NCBI GenBank assembly: GCA_021324715.1
Contig: JAJPIN010000157.1
Span: forward strand, 1-42,849
Length of the DNA: 42,849 bases
Direction of reading: 5' to 3'
Source of the DNA: Nitrososphaeria archaeon
Lineage (GTDB): Archaea; Thermoproteota; Nitrososphaeria; Nitrososphaerales; Nitrososphaeraceae
Made by a program: the position numbers and the translations under genes. The notes below the pieces were generated by a model, which saw only the letters and a program-made list of their open reading frames with translations, was not told the DNA's origin and searched no databases. Shown here in pieces: positions 25,906-36,091 of the stretch. The stretch's first letter is position 1. The number at the start of each line of letters is the position of its first letter.

Positions 25906-27092
25906 CAGCAGTAGTCGGAGGAGCAGCGTCAGCAGCAGGAGCGATTGCCGGTGCCGTTGGCGGAGGTGGATCATCCTCATCTAGTGGTTATACCCTGCCT
26001 CCAGAACTTGCAATGCAGATGCTCAGCCAGTTTCAGAAATCTTTGCAAGGCACTCAACAGCAGATGCAACAGAATCAACAGATGATTGACATCTATAATC
26101 AAAGATCAAATATTATCAATCAGACTTTGCAGGGATCACTTCCCAATGATGTTGCTATGAAATCTCTTCAACAATCAACAACTCAACTTGCTCAGATGTT
26201 CGGTGGAAATACAATGCAAGCGATTCAGCAAGGGTTTATCGACAAAAATTCAGCAGAGGCCGCAGGACTTATTAAAGAACAAGCTGGCCAGATGCAAAAC
26301 TATGATCAAGGATTCTTAGATAACTTAAAAACTATGGAGTCCCAAGATTACGTAGATCCAGCATTAAAACATCAGCAAGAAGATCAAAGACGTCAACTAC
26401 AACAAGATCTTCAACGTCAAGGTGTTTCACCAGCAGGACAAATGGCAGCACTAAATCAATTTGATCGTAATGCAAGTGATCAACTATTTACGCGATCTCA
26501 AGATCTTAAAAATCAGACTTTCCAACAAGCTCAAATGGCAATAGGTGCAGCAGGATCAGCTTTTGGTCAATATGCTTCAGGAGTAAGTGGTGCTGCGCAA
26601 CTTAATCTACAAGGTCAACAGCAACAGTTTAATCAGGCTCAACAAGGTTATCAAAATATTACTGGTGCTCTTAGCAATGCTCAACAGGGATATGCAGGAC
26701 TTTCGACTCTTCAAGGTAATCAGTTTAATATGGGTCAAACATCACTTCAAGCATCTCGTCAGCTTAATGCAGACACTCAAAATGCTTTCAACCAAATTGG
26801 CCAGTATAAATTTAATAATGATGTCAATCGTTCTCTTGAGATGGGTTTGCTCGGCAATCAAACGGTATATCAACAAACTGGATACAACTCTGGTGGTGGT
26901 ATTGGCGGATTAGGAACAGCAGAAGCAGCCTATCAATCTAATCAATCACAAAAAGGCGCACAAACCTTTATAAATCAATTTGGACAGAATAATCCTTATA
27001 GTTCTTATGTTCAAGGTGGTATCGATCGATATAATAACACATCCAGCACCCCAGCAAGTAGTTCTAATGCACCTTATAGGAGGTTTGTCTAA
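25893..27092 (+). CDS. Gln-rich internal virion/DNA ejection protein
   Basis: hydrophobic Ala/Gly N-terminus, Gln-rich helices. Confidence 0.5.
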   Translation: MPPVAAVVGGAASAAGAIAGAVGGGGSSSSSGYTLPPELAMQMLSQFQKSLQGTQQQMQQNQQMIDIYNQRSNIINQTLQGSLPNDVAMKSLQQSTTQLAQMFGGNTMQAIQQGFIDKNSAEAAGLIKEQAGQMQNYDQGFLDNLKTMESQDYVDPALKHQQEDQRRQLQQDLQRQGVSPAGQMAALNQFDRNASDQLFTRSQDLKNQTFQQAQMAIGAAGSAFGQYASGVSGAAQLNLQGQQQQFNQAQQGYQNITGALSNAQQGYAGLSTLQGNQFNMGQTSLQASRQLNADTQNAFNQIGQYKFNNDVNRSLEMGLLGNQTVYQQTGYNSGGGIGGLGTAEAAYQSNQSQKGAQTFINQFGQNNPYSSYVQGGIDRYNNTSSTPASSSNAPYRRFV

Positions 27093-28348
27093 TGGCTTAC
27101 GAAACAGAAACAACGCAATCTTTAGGCAATCGTATTGGAAGTGCTCTTAAAGGTGTTGGTGAGGCAGTTAAAGGTAGTATAGACCTAAATGAAACTCTAA
27201 AACACAATGAACTTGCTCGTCAAATGGCTCAGCAACAACTAGACCAATCTCACATAGATTTTCAAAATCAAAAAGCTCAAATGAATGATGCTGCACAAAA
27301 TCAGCAGGCAAATACTCAATTTAATGTATTTAAAGCAGCCTTAGGAAAAGATGAAAAAGGAAATTGGATATTAGATAATAATAAAATCAAAGCTGCTTCT
27401 GGTGCTTTATTTCCTCAATATGACACATGGAGTCAGGTTACTGGAAAGAAATCTAATCCAGATCAATTTATTAATGATAATGTTAACTTTGCTAATGCAG
27501 TAGGACCAGATAATTTAGGTGTTTTATCTACTGCTCATGATGATTTATCTGATTTCTCTAAAGATCCTTCTGCACATAAAGTAATTCAAAGTCGTGCTCA
27601 ATCAGCTCTTAATTCAGTAAGACTTATTGATCCTACAAAAGCAGATCTATTAGAAAAAAGTTTTCAAGATGCTAATGCCACATATCAAAAAGCACAACTT
27701 GCAATGCATTTGGTTCAGCAACGCACTGAAGGAAAAGTGGGACAATCCGACGAGAAACGCTTTAATGACGTCGTCGATACTCTCCAGGGGCGTAAGCGTG
27801 TGGGGGCTGGGGCACCTTTTCAGATGGCTCAACAAAGACTCGCACTTGCTGGCGCAGGAGAAAATTGGCTCAATGCTATGAGATCCGGCAAAGTTGTTGC
27901 CAATAAAGCAGCAATACTGCAATTAAAGTCAAACATTGATCAGATGGTCTCTGGTGGTTCTGGTCGATCTGCTGAGATGGTAAAAATGCTCCTTGAGAAA
28001 ACAGGAAAAAGTAACTTAGCTGATGCTCTTCAGTTTGCTTCAAGTAAGCCACAATCTGCTACTACAAAAGAATTTCTTGATCAATATCAAAATGAACTTG
28101 ACGTAGAGAAATCTGCTTGGACTCAAAAAAGAGATGATTACTTAAATGCAGCCACTTCAGATCTTCAAGATGTTCTCGCTAAAGATCCATCAAAACAACG
28201 TCGTTTAGAAGGTATCTTAAAAGGTATTGCTCCCGGATTTAAAATCCAAGGAAGTGCCTCTTCTGGTCCTCAGCCAGGTGATGTTGAGGATGGTTTCAAA
28301 TTTATCGGAGGCGATCCTTCTGACCCTAAAGCTTGGATTCCACAATAA
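27092..28348 (+). CDS. internal virion/ejection protein
   Basis: position, helical. Confidence 0.5.
   Translation: MAYETETTQSLGNRIGSALKGVGEAVKGSIDLNETLKHNELARQMAQQQLDQSHIDFQNQKAQMNDAAQNQQANTQFNVFKAALGKDEKGNWILDNNKIKAASGALFPQYDTWSQVTGKKSNPDQFINDNVNFANAVGPDNLGVLSTAHDDLSDFSKDPSAHKVIQSRAQSALNSVRLIDPTKADLLEKSFQDANATYQKAQLAMHLVQQRTEGKVGQSDEKRFNDVVDTLQGRKRVGAGAPFQMAQQRLALAGAGENWLNAMRSGKVVANKAAILQLKSNIDQMVSGGSGRSAEMVKMLLEKTGKSNLADALQFASSKPQSATTKEFLDQYQNELDVEKSAWTQKRDDYLNAATSDLQDVLAKDPSKQRRLEGILKGIAPGFKIQGSASSGPQPGDVEDGFKFIGGDPSDPKAWIPQ
27798..27806 (-). repeat. CCCCCACAC motif copy 15
   Basis: exact 9-mer. Confidence 0.9.
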
Positions 28349-29802
28349 TGCCTGGCCCATGGGAAAAGTATGCAGCCCAACCGAATCAACCTTCTGTAGC
28401 TGCTTCTAAAGGTCCCTGGTCTAAGTATTCCTCATCTGCGGAATCACAAGCCCCCACATCCCAGAGCCAAGGACTGGCGGAACGAGCTGCGGTTGATACG
28501 TCTGGGGCATCCAAATTCTATCCCGACACAAATATAAGTAAGCCAGAGATGGCTGCCACTCAAGTCGTTTCTGGTATTACTGGAATGAATGCTAGTGAAG
28601 CAGCCTCGCAAGGTCTTAAAGATGCTCTAAAAGAACACGCCATATCTTATGCTGAATTTACCAAGATGAAGCAAGATATGTTAAAAGAAAATCAAAGTGG
28701 CAATTCTTATTCTCAGCAACTAGAAACAGTAAAAGCAGAAAATCCCACACTTTCAGCAGCCAGTGATTTAACTGGTCAAGCAATTAATGTCGCCGGCACC
28801 CAACCTGCATTTGATGAACTTGTTCCGATGGCACTTAAGGCAGGAGGAGAAGCTCTTAAAAATACTTCCCAATGGCTTGGTACAAAAGCAATCGGTTTGT
28901 CTGAAAAAGCAATGACCAAAATTGGGGGTGTTCAAGGTGCTCAAAAACTTGGTCAAGTAATGGATGAGTATGGGCTAACTGAACTTCCACGTACTATGCG
29001 TAAATTGGGTGAAAAGCTATCAGAAGCAGTCAATGTAGCAGGAAGTAAGTTAGGATTGGGATATAAAGAAATCGATAAATCACTTAATACTGCCCAGACA
29101 GGTGATAATGTTATTAATAGCACTTTTGATGATTGGATGAAAACATATAAAGAAACAACTGGAATTGAGCCTGGAAAGAATCTTCAAACTAGTATGCGAA
29201 ATACTTTAGAAGATCGATTTGATCCAAAAAAATTATACACTCATCAAGATATTGCTAACATTGCTACAGATATTCAAAAGAAAGCGTGGGATAAAGCTTC
29301 TTTAGATGCAACAAAAACAGACGTTCAAGCTGGTTTTGCTCTTCGTCGTAATAATATATCTCTTGCTGAGCAATCTGGTGCTTCTCCTGAGCTTTTAGAT
29401 CAAGTAAAAGAAGCATCCAGTGCATACAATAAACTTAAAACTGCCAAAGATGCTATTGATGCTAAGTTATCAAAGAATCCATCTAAATTAAGTGCAGTTT
29501 TAAGTGGTGCACAACATATCGGAGCAGCTGCTTTAGGAAAACCCGTGCTTGCGGCAGATATTGCATATACTGCGGCTAACTCTGCTGTGGGTAAAACATC
29601 TGCTGCGGCAGTAACAAAATTAGGATCTAAGCTTTTAGGTGCTGCGGCTGATATGGGTAAGTTTGGTAGAGTAATGCTCAATGTGGCAGCACAACGAGGA
29701 TATCAGGGACTAGTTGAGTGGCATTTACAGCAATTGGATAATAATCCAGATTATGCAAAAGCATATGAAGATGCTAATGATCAGACCAGTTCTCAAAAAT
29801 AA
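28348..29802 (+). CDS. internal virion/ejection protein (start re-assigned MPGPWEKY)
   Basis: GPWEKY / GPWSKY N-terminal repeats seen in podovirus ejection proteins. Confidence 0.55.
   Translation: MPGPWEKYAAQPNQPSVAASKGPWSKYSSSAESQAPTSQSQGLAERAAVDTSGASKFYPDTNISKPEMAATQVVSGITGMNASEAASQGLKDALKEHAISYAEFTKMKQDMLKENQSGNSYSQQLETVKAENPTLSAASDLTGQAINVAGTQPAFDELVPMALKAGGEALKNTSQWLGTKAIGLSEKAMTKIGGVQGAQKLGQVMDEYGLTELPRTMRKLGEKLSEAVNVAGSKLGLGYKEIDKSLNTAQTGDNVINSTFDDWMKTYKETTGIEPGKNLQTSMRNTLEDRFDPKKLYTHQDIANIATDIQKKAWDKASLDATKTDVQAGFALRRNNISLAEQSGASPELLDQVKEASSAYNKLKTAKDAIDAKLSKNPSKLSAVLSGAQHIGAAALGKPVLAADIAYTAANSAVGKTSAAAVTKLGSKLLGAAADMGKFGRVMLNVAAQRGYQGLVEWHLQQLDNNPDYAKAYEDANDQTSSQK
28451..28459 (+). 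repeat. one-mismatch variant AGCCCCCACAT of the motif
   Basis: 8/9 match with conserved AG prefix. Confidence 0.6.
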
Positions 29803-29893
29803 CCATGAAGACTGCGTACAAGATTGCTACTGTAGTTATGGTAAATGTCATACCTAAACAATATCACAAGGACTTACTGGTGTAAAGGACTTT

Positions 29894-30181
29894 ATGAATG
29901 ATGATCACGACAGAGATTACTTTCTAATCCAATCTATCAATGAAATCAAGCAGATGCAGCGAGATATGAATAGAAATATGGAAAAATTAGTTAACACATT
30001 TAGCGCACATACTCTTGAAGATGCTCAAAACCTAGGCAACATCAAGGTAGCCATATCTAAGCTAGAAGAAAAGAATAAAGTTATCACAACTAGCGCCAGT
30101 CTTGTATGGAGTGGTATTGTGAGTGCCGCAGTAGCCTTAGGTTCTGCCGCGGTTAGTTACTTTCTTAAAAAGCCAAGTTAA
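29894..30181 (+). CDS. holin-like protein (coiled coil plus C-terminal TM)
   Basis: SLVWSGIVSAAVALGSAAVSYFLKK; next to lysis genes. Confidence 0.5.
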   Translation: MNDDHDRDYFLIQSINEIKQMQRDMNRNMEKLVNTFSAHTLEDAQNLGNIKVAISKLEEKNKVITTSASLVWSGIVSAAVALGSAAVSYFLKKPS

Positions 30182-30210
30182 TTGGTGTTTTAAGAAAAAT
30201 GTGTTAAAAT
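30182..30210 (+). promoter_or_regulatory. promoter TTGGTG-17-TAAAAT
   Basis: spacing 17 nt. Confidence 0.4.
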
Positions 30211-30235
30211 AAAGGTTTATAGTGAGGTACTTAGA

Positions 30236-30937
30236 ATGAATTTAAGATGTGTGTTGTGTTCGATTCTCGCTTCCATTGTAGTTGCAATGCTTATTTTTGG
30301 GGACGCATATTCTATGCCATTAAGACCGCTTCCACTAAAGATTATTCCTGAAATAGATCTAACAGTTAATGCTGATAGAATTGTCAATGTCAGAGGGCCA
30401 ATAACTCCGATGGCATCTCAGGATTTTGCTCAAGATATGGCAGAAAAAGACAACGGTAAAGATACTATTTATGTAGTTGTTAACTCTCCTGGCGGAGGTA
30501 TTTTACCAGGTCTAGAGATGATTAAACGCCTTGAGGTTACAAAATCACCAGTCGTTTGTGTTGTAGATGGCCTTGCTGCTTCTATGGCTGCCTTATTCAT
30601 TGCATCATGCCCTGTGCTAGTCGCACACAAGTACTCTATTATCATGTTCCATGAGTACTCTACTATGATTCAGGGATCTAGAAAAGATCTTAGATCTCAG
30701 ATGCAACTTGCTGAAGCTGTCTGGAATGCAATATGCCGTGATACATCTAAGAAGATGGGTATGACTGAAGCTGAATTTAGACGACGCAGTGCTGAAGATT
30801 GGTGGATGAATGGCTATGATGCCACCCAAATAGGATTCAGTAGAGCAGTTTTGAACAGATTTATTGTTAAAAATGAGTCAGAAAACCTATTTAAACAACT
30901 TACTAAGTTTTTTACACCTGAGAAAGAAGTAGAATAG
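30236..30937 (+). CDS. ClpP-like serine protease with signal peptide
   Basis: VNSPGGG, GLAASMAALFIASC (Ser), IIMFHEY (His); hydrophobic N-terminus. Confidence 0.7.
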   Translation: MNLRCVLCSILASIVVAMLIFGDAYSMPLRPLPLKIIPEIDLTVNADRIVNVRGPITPMASQDFAQDMAEKDNGKDTIYVVVNSPGGGILPGLEMIKRLEVTKSPVVCVVDGLAASMAALFIASCPVLVAHKYSIIMFHEYSTMIQGSRKDLRSQMQLAEAVWNAICRDTSKKMGMTEAEFRRRSAEDWWMNGYDATQIGFSRAVLNRFIVKNESENLFKQLTKFFTPEKEVE

Positions 30938-31341
30938 TGTCTTATAAAGCCTTAGCCATTTCGTTATTTATCGCACTTATTGTTGGCTTTGGCATCGGCT
31001 ATACTTTCGTTCCTACAAAAATACTTACAAAAACAGTGGTTGTAGAAAATACTGTAGAGCACAAAAATACAACCACAACTACTACAAAAAAACCAGACGG
31101 TACAGAAACAACGGTAGTAGTTGATAAAGGTACTGTAGAGACAGATAAAAGCACCTCCAAATTAAAAGAAACAGATCGTGGGAATCTTAACTGGATGGTA
31201 TCAGGCTTTTACACCCGAAACTTAGATAGTCAAAGTGAGATCCTAATCTCAATTAACCGACGAGTTTTTGGTGAGGTTTACGTGGGTATTATTGGATCAA
31301 ATAAGGGGTTTGGCGGAGTTGGGTTAAGCTTACGCTTCTAA
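30937..31341 (+). CDS. membrane protein (GTG start), spanin-like position
   Basis: N-terminal TM, Thr-rich stalk. Confidence 0.45.
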   Translation: MSYKALAISLFIALIVGFGIGYTFVPTKILTKTVVVENTVEHKNTTTTTTKKPDGTETTVVVDKGTVETDKSTSKLKETDRGNLNWMVSGFYTRNLDSQSEILISINRRVFGEVYVGIIGSNKGFGGVGLSLRF

Positions 31342-31342
31342 C

Positions 31343-31843
31343 GTGTTTCATATTTGGCCTTGTCCTGATTGTAAAGTCCTCATAAATAACATCACATCGA
31401 AATGTAGTTGCGGGTATATAAAAGTGGTTGAACTAATAACTCTAGACAAATATTTAGGTCTCGTGCCCCCACACGATCCCACACTATTGAGCAATGCTAA
31501 AGATCTCCTCTTAAAAGTAAACTCCCTATTACAAGAGATAGGAATAACTGACGTAGTAATGACCTCTGGTTATCGCTCCCCCGAATATAATACAGCCATT
31601 GGCGGGGCAGCAAATAGTAAGCACACCACATGCCAGGCAGTAGATTTAAGCGATAATGACCGAATTATAGGCATGCGGCTTTATACCTTTCAAGATGGGC
31701 TCATCTCTAGAGGTCTTTATTGCGAGGATTTGGATTATTGTATTAAAAAGAATGGATCTAAGTGGGTGCATATTCAGTCTGTAGCACCTAAATCGGGGAA
31801 TCGCTTTTTCATTCCCTACGCAGGTCCGCCAATACGGAAATAA
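31343..31843 (+). CDS. M15-type D,D-carboxypeptidase endolysin with N-terminal zinc ribbon (GTG start)
   Basis: TSGYRSPEYNTAIGGAANSKHTTCQAVDL...WVHIQ; CPDC..CSC. Confidence 0.8.
   Translation: MFHIWPCPDCKVLINNITSKCSCGYIKVVELITLDKYLGLVPPHDPTLLSNAKDLLLKVNSLLQEIGITDVVMTSGYRSPEYNTAIGGAANSKHTTCQAVDLSDNDRIIGMRLYTFQDGLISRGLYCEDLDYCIKKNGSKWVHIQSVAPKSGNRFFIPYAGPPIRK
31466..31474 (+). repeat. CCCCCACAC motif copy 16
   Basis: exact 9-mer. Confidence 0.9.
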
Positions 31844-31866
31844 AAAACCCCCCGAAACTTACCTGC

Positions 31867-31875
31867 GTGTGGGGG
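31867..31875 (-). repeat. CCCCCACAC motif copy 17
   Basis: exact 9-mer, intergenic. Confidence 0.9.
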
Positions 31876-31956
31876 CTGTGACTACCAGGGGTCTCGAGGG
31901 GCTGACTGTGTAATCCTAATATAGCACCACTAACTTTAGTTGTCAAGTAAGGACTT

Positions 31957-32175
31957 ATGGACATAATAACTATACTTTATATGGGACTTCCTTTAGCACT
32001 TTTAATAATCTATGTATTATTAAATCAGTTCAGTTCTAAGACTAAAACCAAAGCTGATGATGTTGCTAAAGAGATCGTGGGAGAGCTTTTAGAAGGTTTA
32101 GGCAAAGAAGTTCCTCAGCCACTTGATCCTCTACAGGTTGAACGCGATAAAGCTAAAGAAGATCAGAAAAAATAA
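31957..32175 (+). CDS. small membrane protein
   Basis: N-terminal TM. Confidence 0.5.
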   Translation: MDIITILYMGLPLALLIIYVLLNQFSSKTKTKADDVAKEIVGELLEGLGKEVPQPLDPLQVERDKAKEDQKK

Positions 32176-32346
32176 TTACTCTAGGTTTTCTACATCACCA
32201 ATTGGATCATCTGGATTCCAATGGTCTAAGACATAAGCATAACATTTAGGACAAAACTTAGGTGATAGCATTTCTAAATCATCAATCCAATCAATCAGCT
32301 CTTCAGCACGACATCTTTTCTTACATCTAGAACAAACTTTCTTCAT
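32176..32346 (-). CDS. zinc-ribbon mini-protein (MKKVCSRCKKRCRAEELIDWIDDLEMLSPKFCPKCYAYVLDHWNPDDPIGDVENLE)
   Basis: 56 aa ORF below track cutoff; stop abuts convergent gene stop. Confidence 0.55.
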   Translation of the reverse strand: MKKVCSRCKKRCRAEELIDWIDDLEMLSPKFCPKCYAYVLDHWNPDDPIGDVENLE

Positions 32347-32656
32347 ACTCTTTTCTTACTCTACGATAGATCCGTCTGTGTGTCAACTTAAACTTGCGGC
32401 CATGATATGGAGATCTCAAAACTCCATGTGCCAATTCATGAGAATAGAGACTAAGTAAAAAACGAGTTGTATATCTTTTTTTGTTAGTATTTTTAAATCT
32501 CATATAAATAAAAATATCTTTTTTTGTCTGACAGCAATATCCGAAAAAGAGTCCTAAAAAATCATCTGTATTTGTTAGTTCTCGAACAAGAACATTCTTA
32601 ATACCAAGTTTTTGACATATCCGATTAGATATAGCCTGTAGTTTACGCCGGGTCAT
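32327..32656 (-). CDS. SprT-like metalloprotease
   Basis: HELAHGVLRSPYHGRKF. Confidence 0.6.
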   Translation of the reverse strand: MTRRKLQAISNRICQKLGIKNVLVRELTNTDDFLGLFFGYCCQTKKDIFIYMRFKNTNKKRYTTRFLLSLYSHELAHGVLRSPYHGRKFKLTHRRIYRRVRKEYEESLF

Positions 32657-33851
32657 GGGAAAGCCTAGAAAAATGTCTTTCAGAACCTATAATAGTTTCT
32701 CTTATTGAACTCGATCTCTTAAGACCTTCAACAACACCAGTAACGGTCTCACTAACAGAGATAAATTTACCATGCTGTAAGAGTAATCTTCGTAAACCGC
32801 TTTCACTGATAGTATCAGGTGCCAAAGGAATAAGTTCTGCAAGTTGACTATGGAGATCATCATCTTTTTCGATGTTTCTAGTACCAAATGCGCTGATCAT
32901 ATAAGGTTCAACCTCTTCGATCCATTGGAGTGCCTGCTCTATATCACTAATTGATATAATCTTTGAACCTCTCATTGCAGCAAGCGTTATAGCGACTTTG
33001 GTTATATGATCTGGCTTACGACCATAGTAATTCTGGTAAAACTCACCTATAGCATCAAAGCAATCATTATCAGCTTTCTCTGCAAGTTCAATATATCGCA
33101 TTTCAGCTTCTCGGTCAAAAACAATAGGCCCTAATAACGCATAAACGCTTCGTAGGGCTTCGATCAGCTCTTGGTAGCTACCTAGGTCTTGGTTAACTAG
33201 AGATCGTTGTTTTAAGACCCTATTAGGCTCTACTACAAACAAGATACGGCTAGAGAGTCCTGAGGTAATGAGCTTATCTTGGGCCGCAGACTGTAAAAAT
33301 GACTCTGTGGTGCCTCCAAGAAGGGTAAGAGAAGGATTGGCCAGGATTAGGGTCTTATTATCAGTTACAATACGTTTTTGAATCTCTACATAAAGACCTT
33401 TAGAGTCATAAAAATCAATTAATTCATTTGTGAGAGTTCCACCACCAAAATCGACCATATTGATAGCAAGTTCGGAGGCATATACGAATAGAGGAGAAGA
33501 CCTGAGATCCCCCACACCGGGGACAGGATATAACTTCTCTGAGTCTTTGAGTTCTTTATATAGGGCTGCTTGGGTAATCTTCGTTGGTCCAAGACGTGGC
33601 TTTGGCTTACCAGGAATCTCGATCTTATTAAACAAATCTACTGTAAGCTGTGCTGCGGTTGATTTCCCTGCTGCAGGTGGTCCAACAAGAATAGTATACA
33701 TATTAGGAAAGATCACCCCTAGACGACCCCGATCTAACCATACCCGACGCTCAAGTAAAGCAGCAACAATAGTGATAAATGACCACCGATGATACATCAC
33801 AGAACCTTTAATCGGCTCTACGTAATTTAAGTATTTATCTATGAGTTGCAT
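32643..33851 (-). CDS. DUF3987-type AAA ATPase (replication)
   Basis: Walker A VGPPAAGKST; overall DUF3987 pattern. Confidence 0.7.
   Translation of the reverse strand: MQLIDKYLNYVEPIKGSVMYHRWSFITIVAALLERRVWLDRGRLGVIFPNMYTILVGPPAAGKSTAAQLTVDLFNKIEIPGKPKPRLGPTKITQAALYKELKDSEKLYPVPGVGDLRSSPLFVYASELAINMVDFGGGTLTNELIDFYDSKGLYVEIQKRIVTDNKTLILANPSLTLLGGTTESFLQSAAQDKLITSGLSSRILFVVEPNRVLKQRSLVNQDLGSYQELIEALRSVYALLGPIVFDREAEMRYIELAEKADNDCFDAIGEFYQNYYGRKPDHITKVAITLAAMRGSKIISISDIEQALQWIEEVEPYMISAFGTRNIEKDDDLHSQLAELIPLAPDTISESGLRRLLLQHGKFISVSETVTGVVEGLKRSSSIRETIIGSERHFSRLSHDPA
33509..33517 (+). repeat. CCCCCACAC motif copy 18
   Basis: exact 9-mer. Confidence 0.9.
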
Positions 33852-36091
33852 TTAGCTAAACTACCCCAAGCCCCGCCTGATTTAAGATCAAAAGGAATTC
33901 GTCTAGAGACTCCATTTATTACTATGTCGAGTTTGGCATGGGCATCTTTGATGAGTCCCAAAACCAAATTAACTTTGTCCTTATTTATTTGAAGTAAGAG
34001 TGCGTCATGAATTTGGGCCAAAACATTAAAGGATCTATTGTATTCACTTGTCTTTGATAGAAGTATCCACAACTTATTTATTGTATCGACCACAGTTGCT
34101 TGTGGAATAAAACTTAAGCCCTTTCTAACCATTTCTGAATCTAATGGACCGTAGAAGAGTCCCGATCGATGTAGTGGGGTTTCGAGTTTTCTCGTTCGTC
34201 CAAGTTGCGCTTCGATAGTCCCTTGCCAAATAGGAATAGCAGGAAAAGTGGCGGCGCGAGCCTCCAAAAGCTTTCGAGAATCAGCCACACTAATTGACAG
34301 GTCAGCTTCAGTAAGGCAAGAATCCGAGAATTTTTCGGCTCCCATGCCGTAATTACTAGCGTGATTGATCCGTTTTCCCAGCTGTCGTGGGCAAACAAGT
34401 CTACTTTTTTCTGTAACTCTATCTGCTGTGTATTGGTGGACATCTTCATTATTCTCCATTAGCTCTATTAGTTTTTGTTCATTTGAAAGCCAAGCAACTA
34501 CTCGAAGCTCAGCTTGTGAAAGATCAATCTCAACTAAGATTTTTCCTTCATCAGGTATAAATAAATTCTTAATATTTAATGTGGACTGCTCACTCGGTCT
34601 TGGTATCGTGAGGATGTTGAGCCCTGTATCCCAGGGTGTTTTTTGAGCAGAGAATCTTCCACTAATTGTGCCAGCAATATTATAGAAGAAGCGTAATCTT
34701 TTATCTTCATCAAGTAAGAGACTTGCATAGGTGGATTTGAGTTTAGATAGCCGATTGTATATAAGTAAGTTTTCAATAAAGGGATGTGGATTCTTTCTAT
34801 GTAATTTAAGAAGACTTTCACGGTCTGTGGAGGGGCGACCTTTCTTAGTTGGGATTCGATAGCCAAGGGCAATGAGGACACTTTTGATCTGCTTATCTGA
34901 ATTGGGGTTGAACTTTTGCGGGCTTTCTTCAAACACTTCTTTAAAGGCCTTTTTTTCATCTGTATCGTTCTCCTTATCTCTTATTGTTTTACGAATCTTT
35001 CTTGGCTCAACTAAAGGATCTCCAATAGAAGATAAAACATTCATTACCGGAGTAAGTTCTTTATTAAGAGCATCTTTTAATTGCTTAAGAAACTCCTCAT
35101 CTATTTTTACACCCCGGACACATGTATCATACACCAAAGGAATAAGAGGCGCAATATATTCATTATAATGACCCATCTTCTCAGTTCTAGAAAGTTCAGC
35201 AAGTTGTCGCAAATAAACAGTAAATGTTCTAGATGCGTCATAAGCATTGTATCTCCAAAAAGCCTCTACATCCCCAGTAAGTTTAAAATCTTTATTATCT
35301 TTCCATGGAGCACAATAAAGATAAATACGCCCCAAATCACGTAAGCTTTTAGGAAGTAGTGGATTGAGTGAAGAGGCCATAATCATTGTATCTGCCACAT
35401 TCATCTGTGTCTCAATACCATGATATCGTAAGATCATCGTATCAAATATGAAGTTTTGAAATATTTTTAGCTTATCGCTAAGTAAAACCATTTGAATATA
35501 ATCCCACACAACTAACTCTTCTTCAGGAGACCAATAATTAGTTAAATGTTTATTGGCCAGGGGTATACAAATAACCTCTGTCGTAGATGCTGCAAAAGCA
35601 ATAGAAGTGATCTCACAGGTTTCTGGAACACATTCAATATCGATTGACACAGCTTCATTGGTGTTCACAAGTTTGTGTACAAAGGATTCTACATCTTTAA
35701 GTTCAGGTTTTAGGATCGTGTGGGGGCTGGGATCAATAGTAGATGCGCCTAACAGAAGTTGCTTTGCTTTCTTTAGTGACCAGTCTAGCCAATGAGTAGT
35801 TAAATGATCTTTGAAGACTTCTTTATAATCTAGACATGGAATGACTGTGTTTGTTTCTGTTTCTACTATATAACTGTGACAATCAGAAACAGATAAAGTT
35901 GGATCTCCAATAATGGATCGTGTTGCTACGTCTCCAACAGTAACTAAAATGGAACCTTTTGTTGGGATTTCTTCTGGTTTTAAGATCTTTACTTTTTGAG
36001 GGATCTTTAAGCGAGCGAGGGATTGTTCAAACTGTTTTCTGAAGTAGTCTTGTTTATTATCGATTCCGAGAATTTCAATCCTATCATTCAC
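33839..36091 (-). CDS. polA: family A DNA polymerase with 3'-5' exonuclease domain
   Basis: SIDIECVPE exo motif; TISGRFSAQ, LVEIDLSQAELRVVAWLS, QIHDALLLQ. Confidence 0.9.
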   Translation of the reverse strand: MNDRIEILGIDNKQDYFRKQFEQSLARLKIPQKVKILKPEEIPTKGSILVTVGDVATRSIIGDPTLSVSDCHSYIVETETNTVIPCLDYKEVFKDHLTTHWLDWSLKKAKQLLLGASTIDPSPHTILKPELKDVESFVHKLVNTNEAVSIDIECVPETCEITSIAFAASTTEVICIPLANKHLTNYWSPEEELVVWDYIQMVLLSDKLKIFQNFIFDTMILRYHGIETQMNVADTMIMASSLNPLLPKSLRDLGRIYLYCAPWKDNKDFKLTGDVEAFWRYNAYDASRTFTVYLRQLAELSRTEKMGHYNEYIAPLIPLVYDTCVRGVKIDEEFLKQLKDALNKELTPVMNVLSSIGDPLVEPRKIRKTIRDKENDTDEKKAFKEVFEESPQKFNPNSDKQIKSVLIALGYRIPTKKGRPSTDRESLLKLHRKNPHPFIENLLIYNRLSKLKSTYASLLLDEDKRLRFFYNIAGTISGRFSAQKTPWDTGLNILTIPRPSEQSTLNIKNLFIPDEGKILVEIDLSQAELRVVAWLSNEQKLIELMENNEDVHQYTADRVTEKSRLVCPRQLGKRINHASNYGMGAEKFSDSCLTEADLSISVADSRKLLEARAATFPAIPIWQGTIEAQLGRTRKLETPLHRSGLFYGPLDSEMVRKGLSFIPQATVVDTINKLWILLSKTSEYNRSFNVLAQIHDALLLQINKDKVNLVLGLIKDAHAKLDIVINGVSRRIPFDLKSGGAWGSLAKCNS
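35718..35726 (-). repeat. CCCCCACAC motif copy 19
   Basis: exact 9-mer. Confidence 0.9.

Noticed and set aside
31847-31875. Rho-independent terminator on minus strand using motif copy 17 (CCCCC...GGGGGG TTTTTT)
   Set aside because: Stem only about 5 bp with an 18-nt loop and no leftward gene immediately upstream; too weak to call.
31477-35510. Shorter CCCACAC words (for example 28744, 31477, 35503)
   Set aside because: Two mismatches from the core; expected by chance and not counted.
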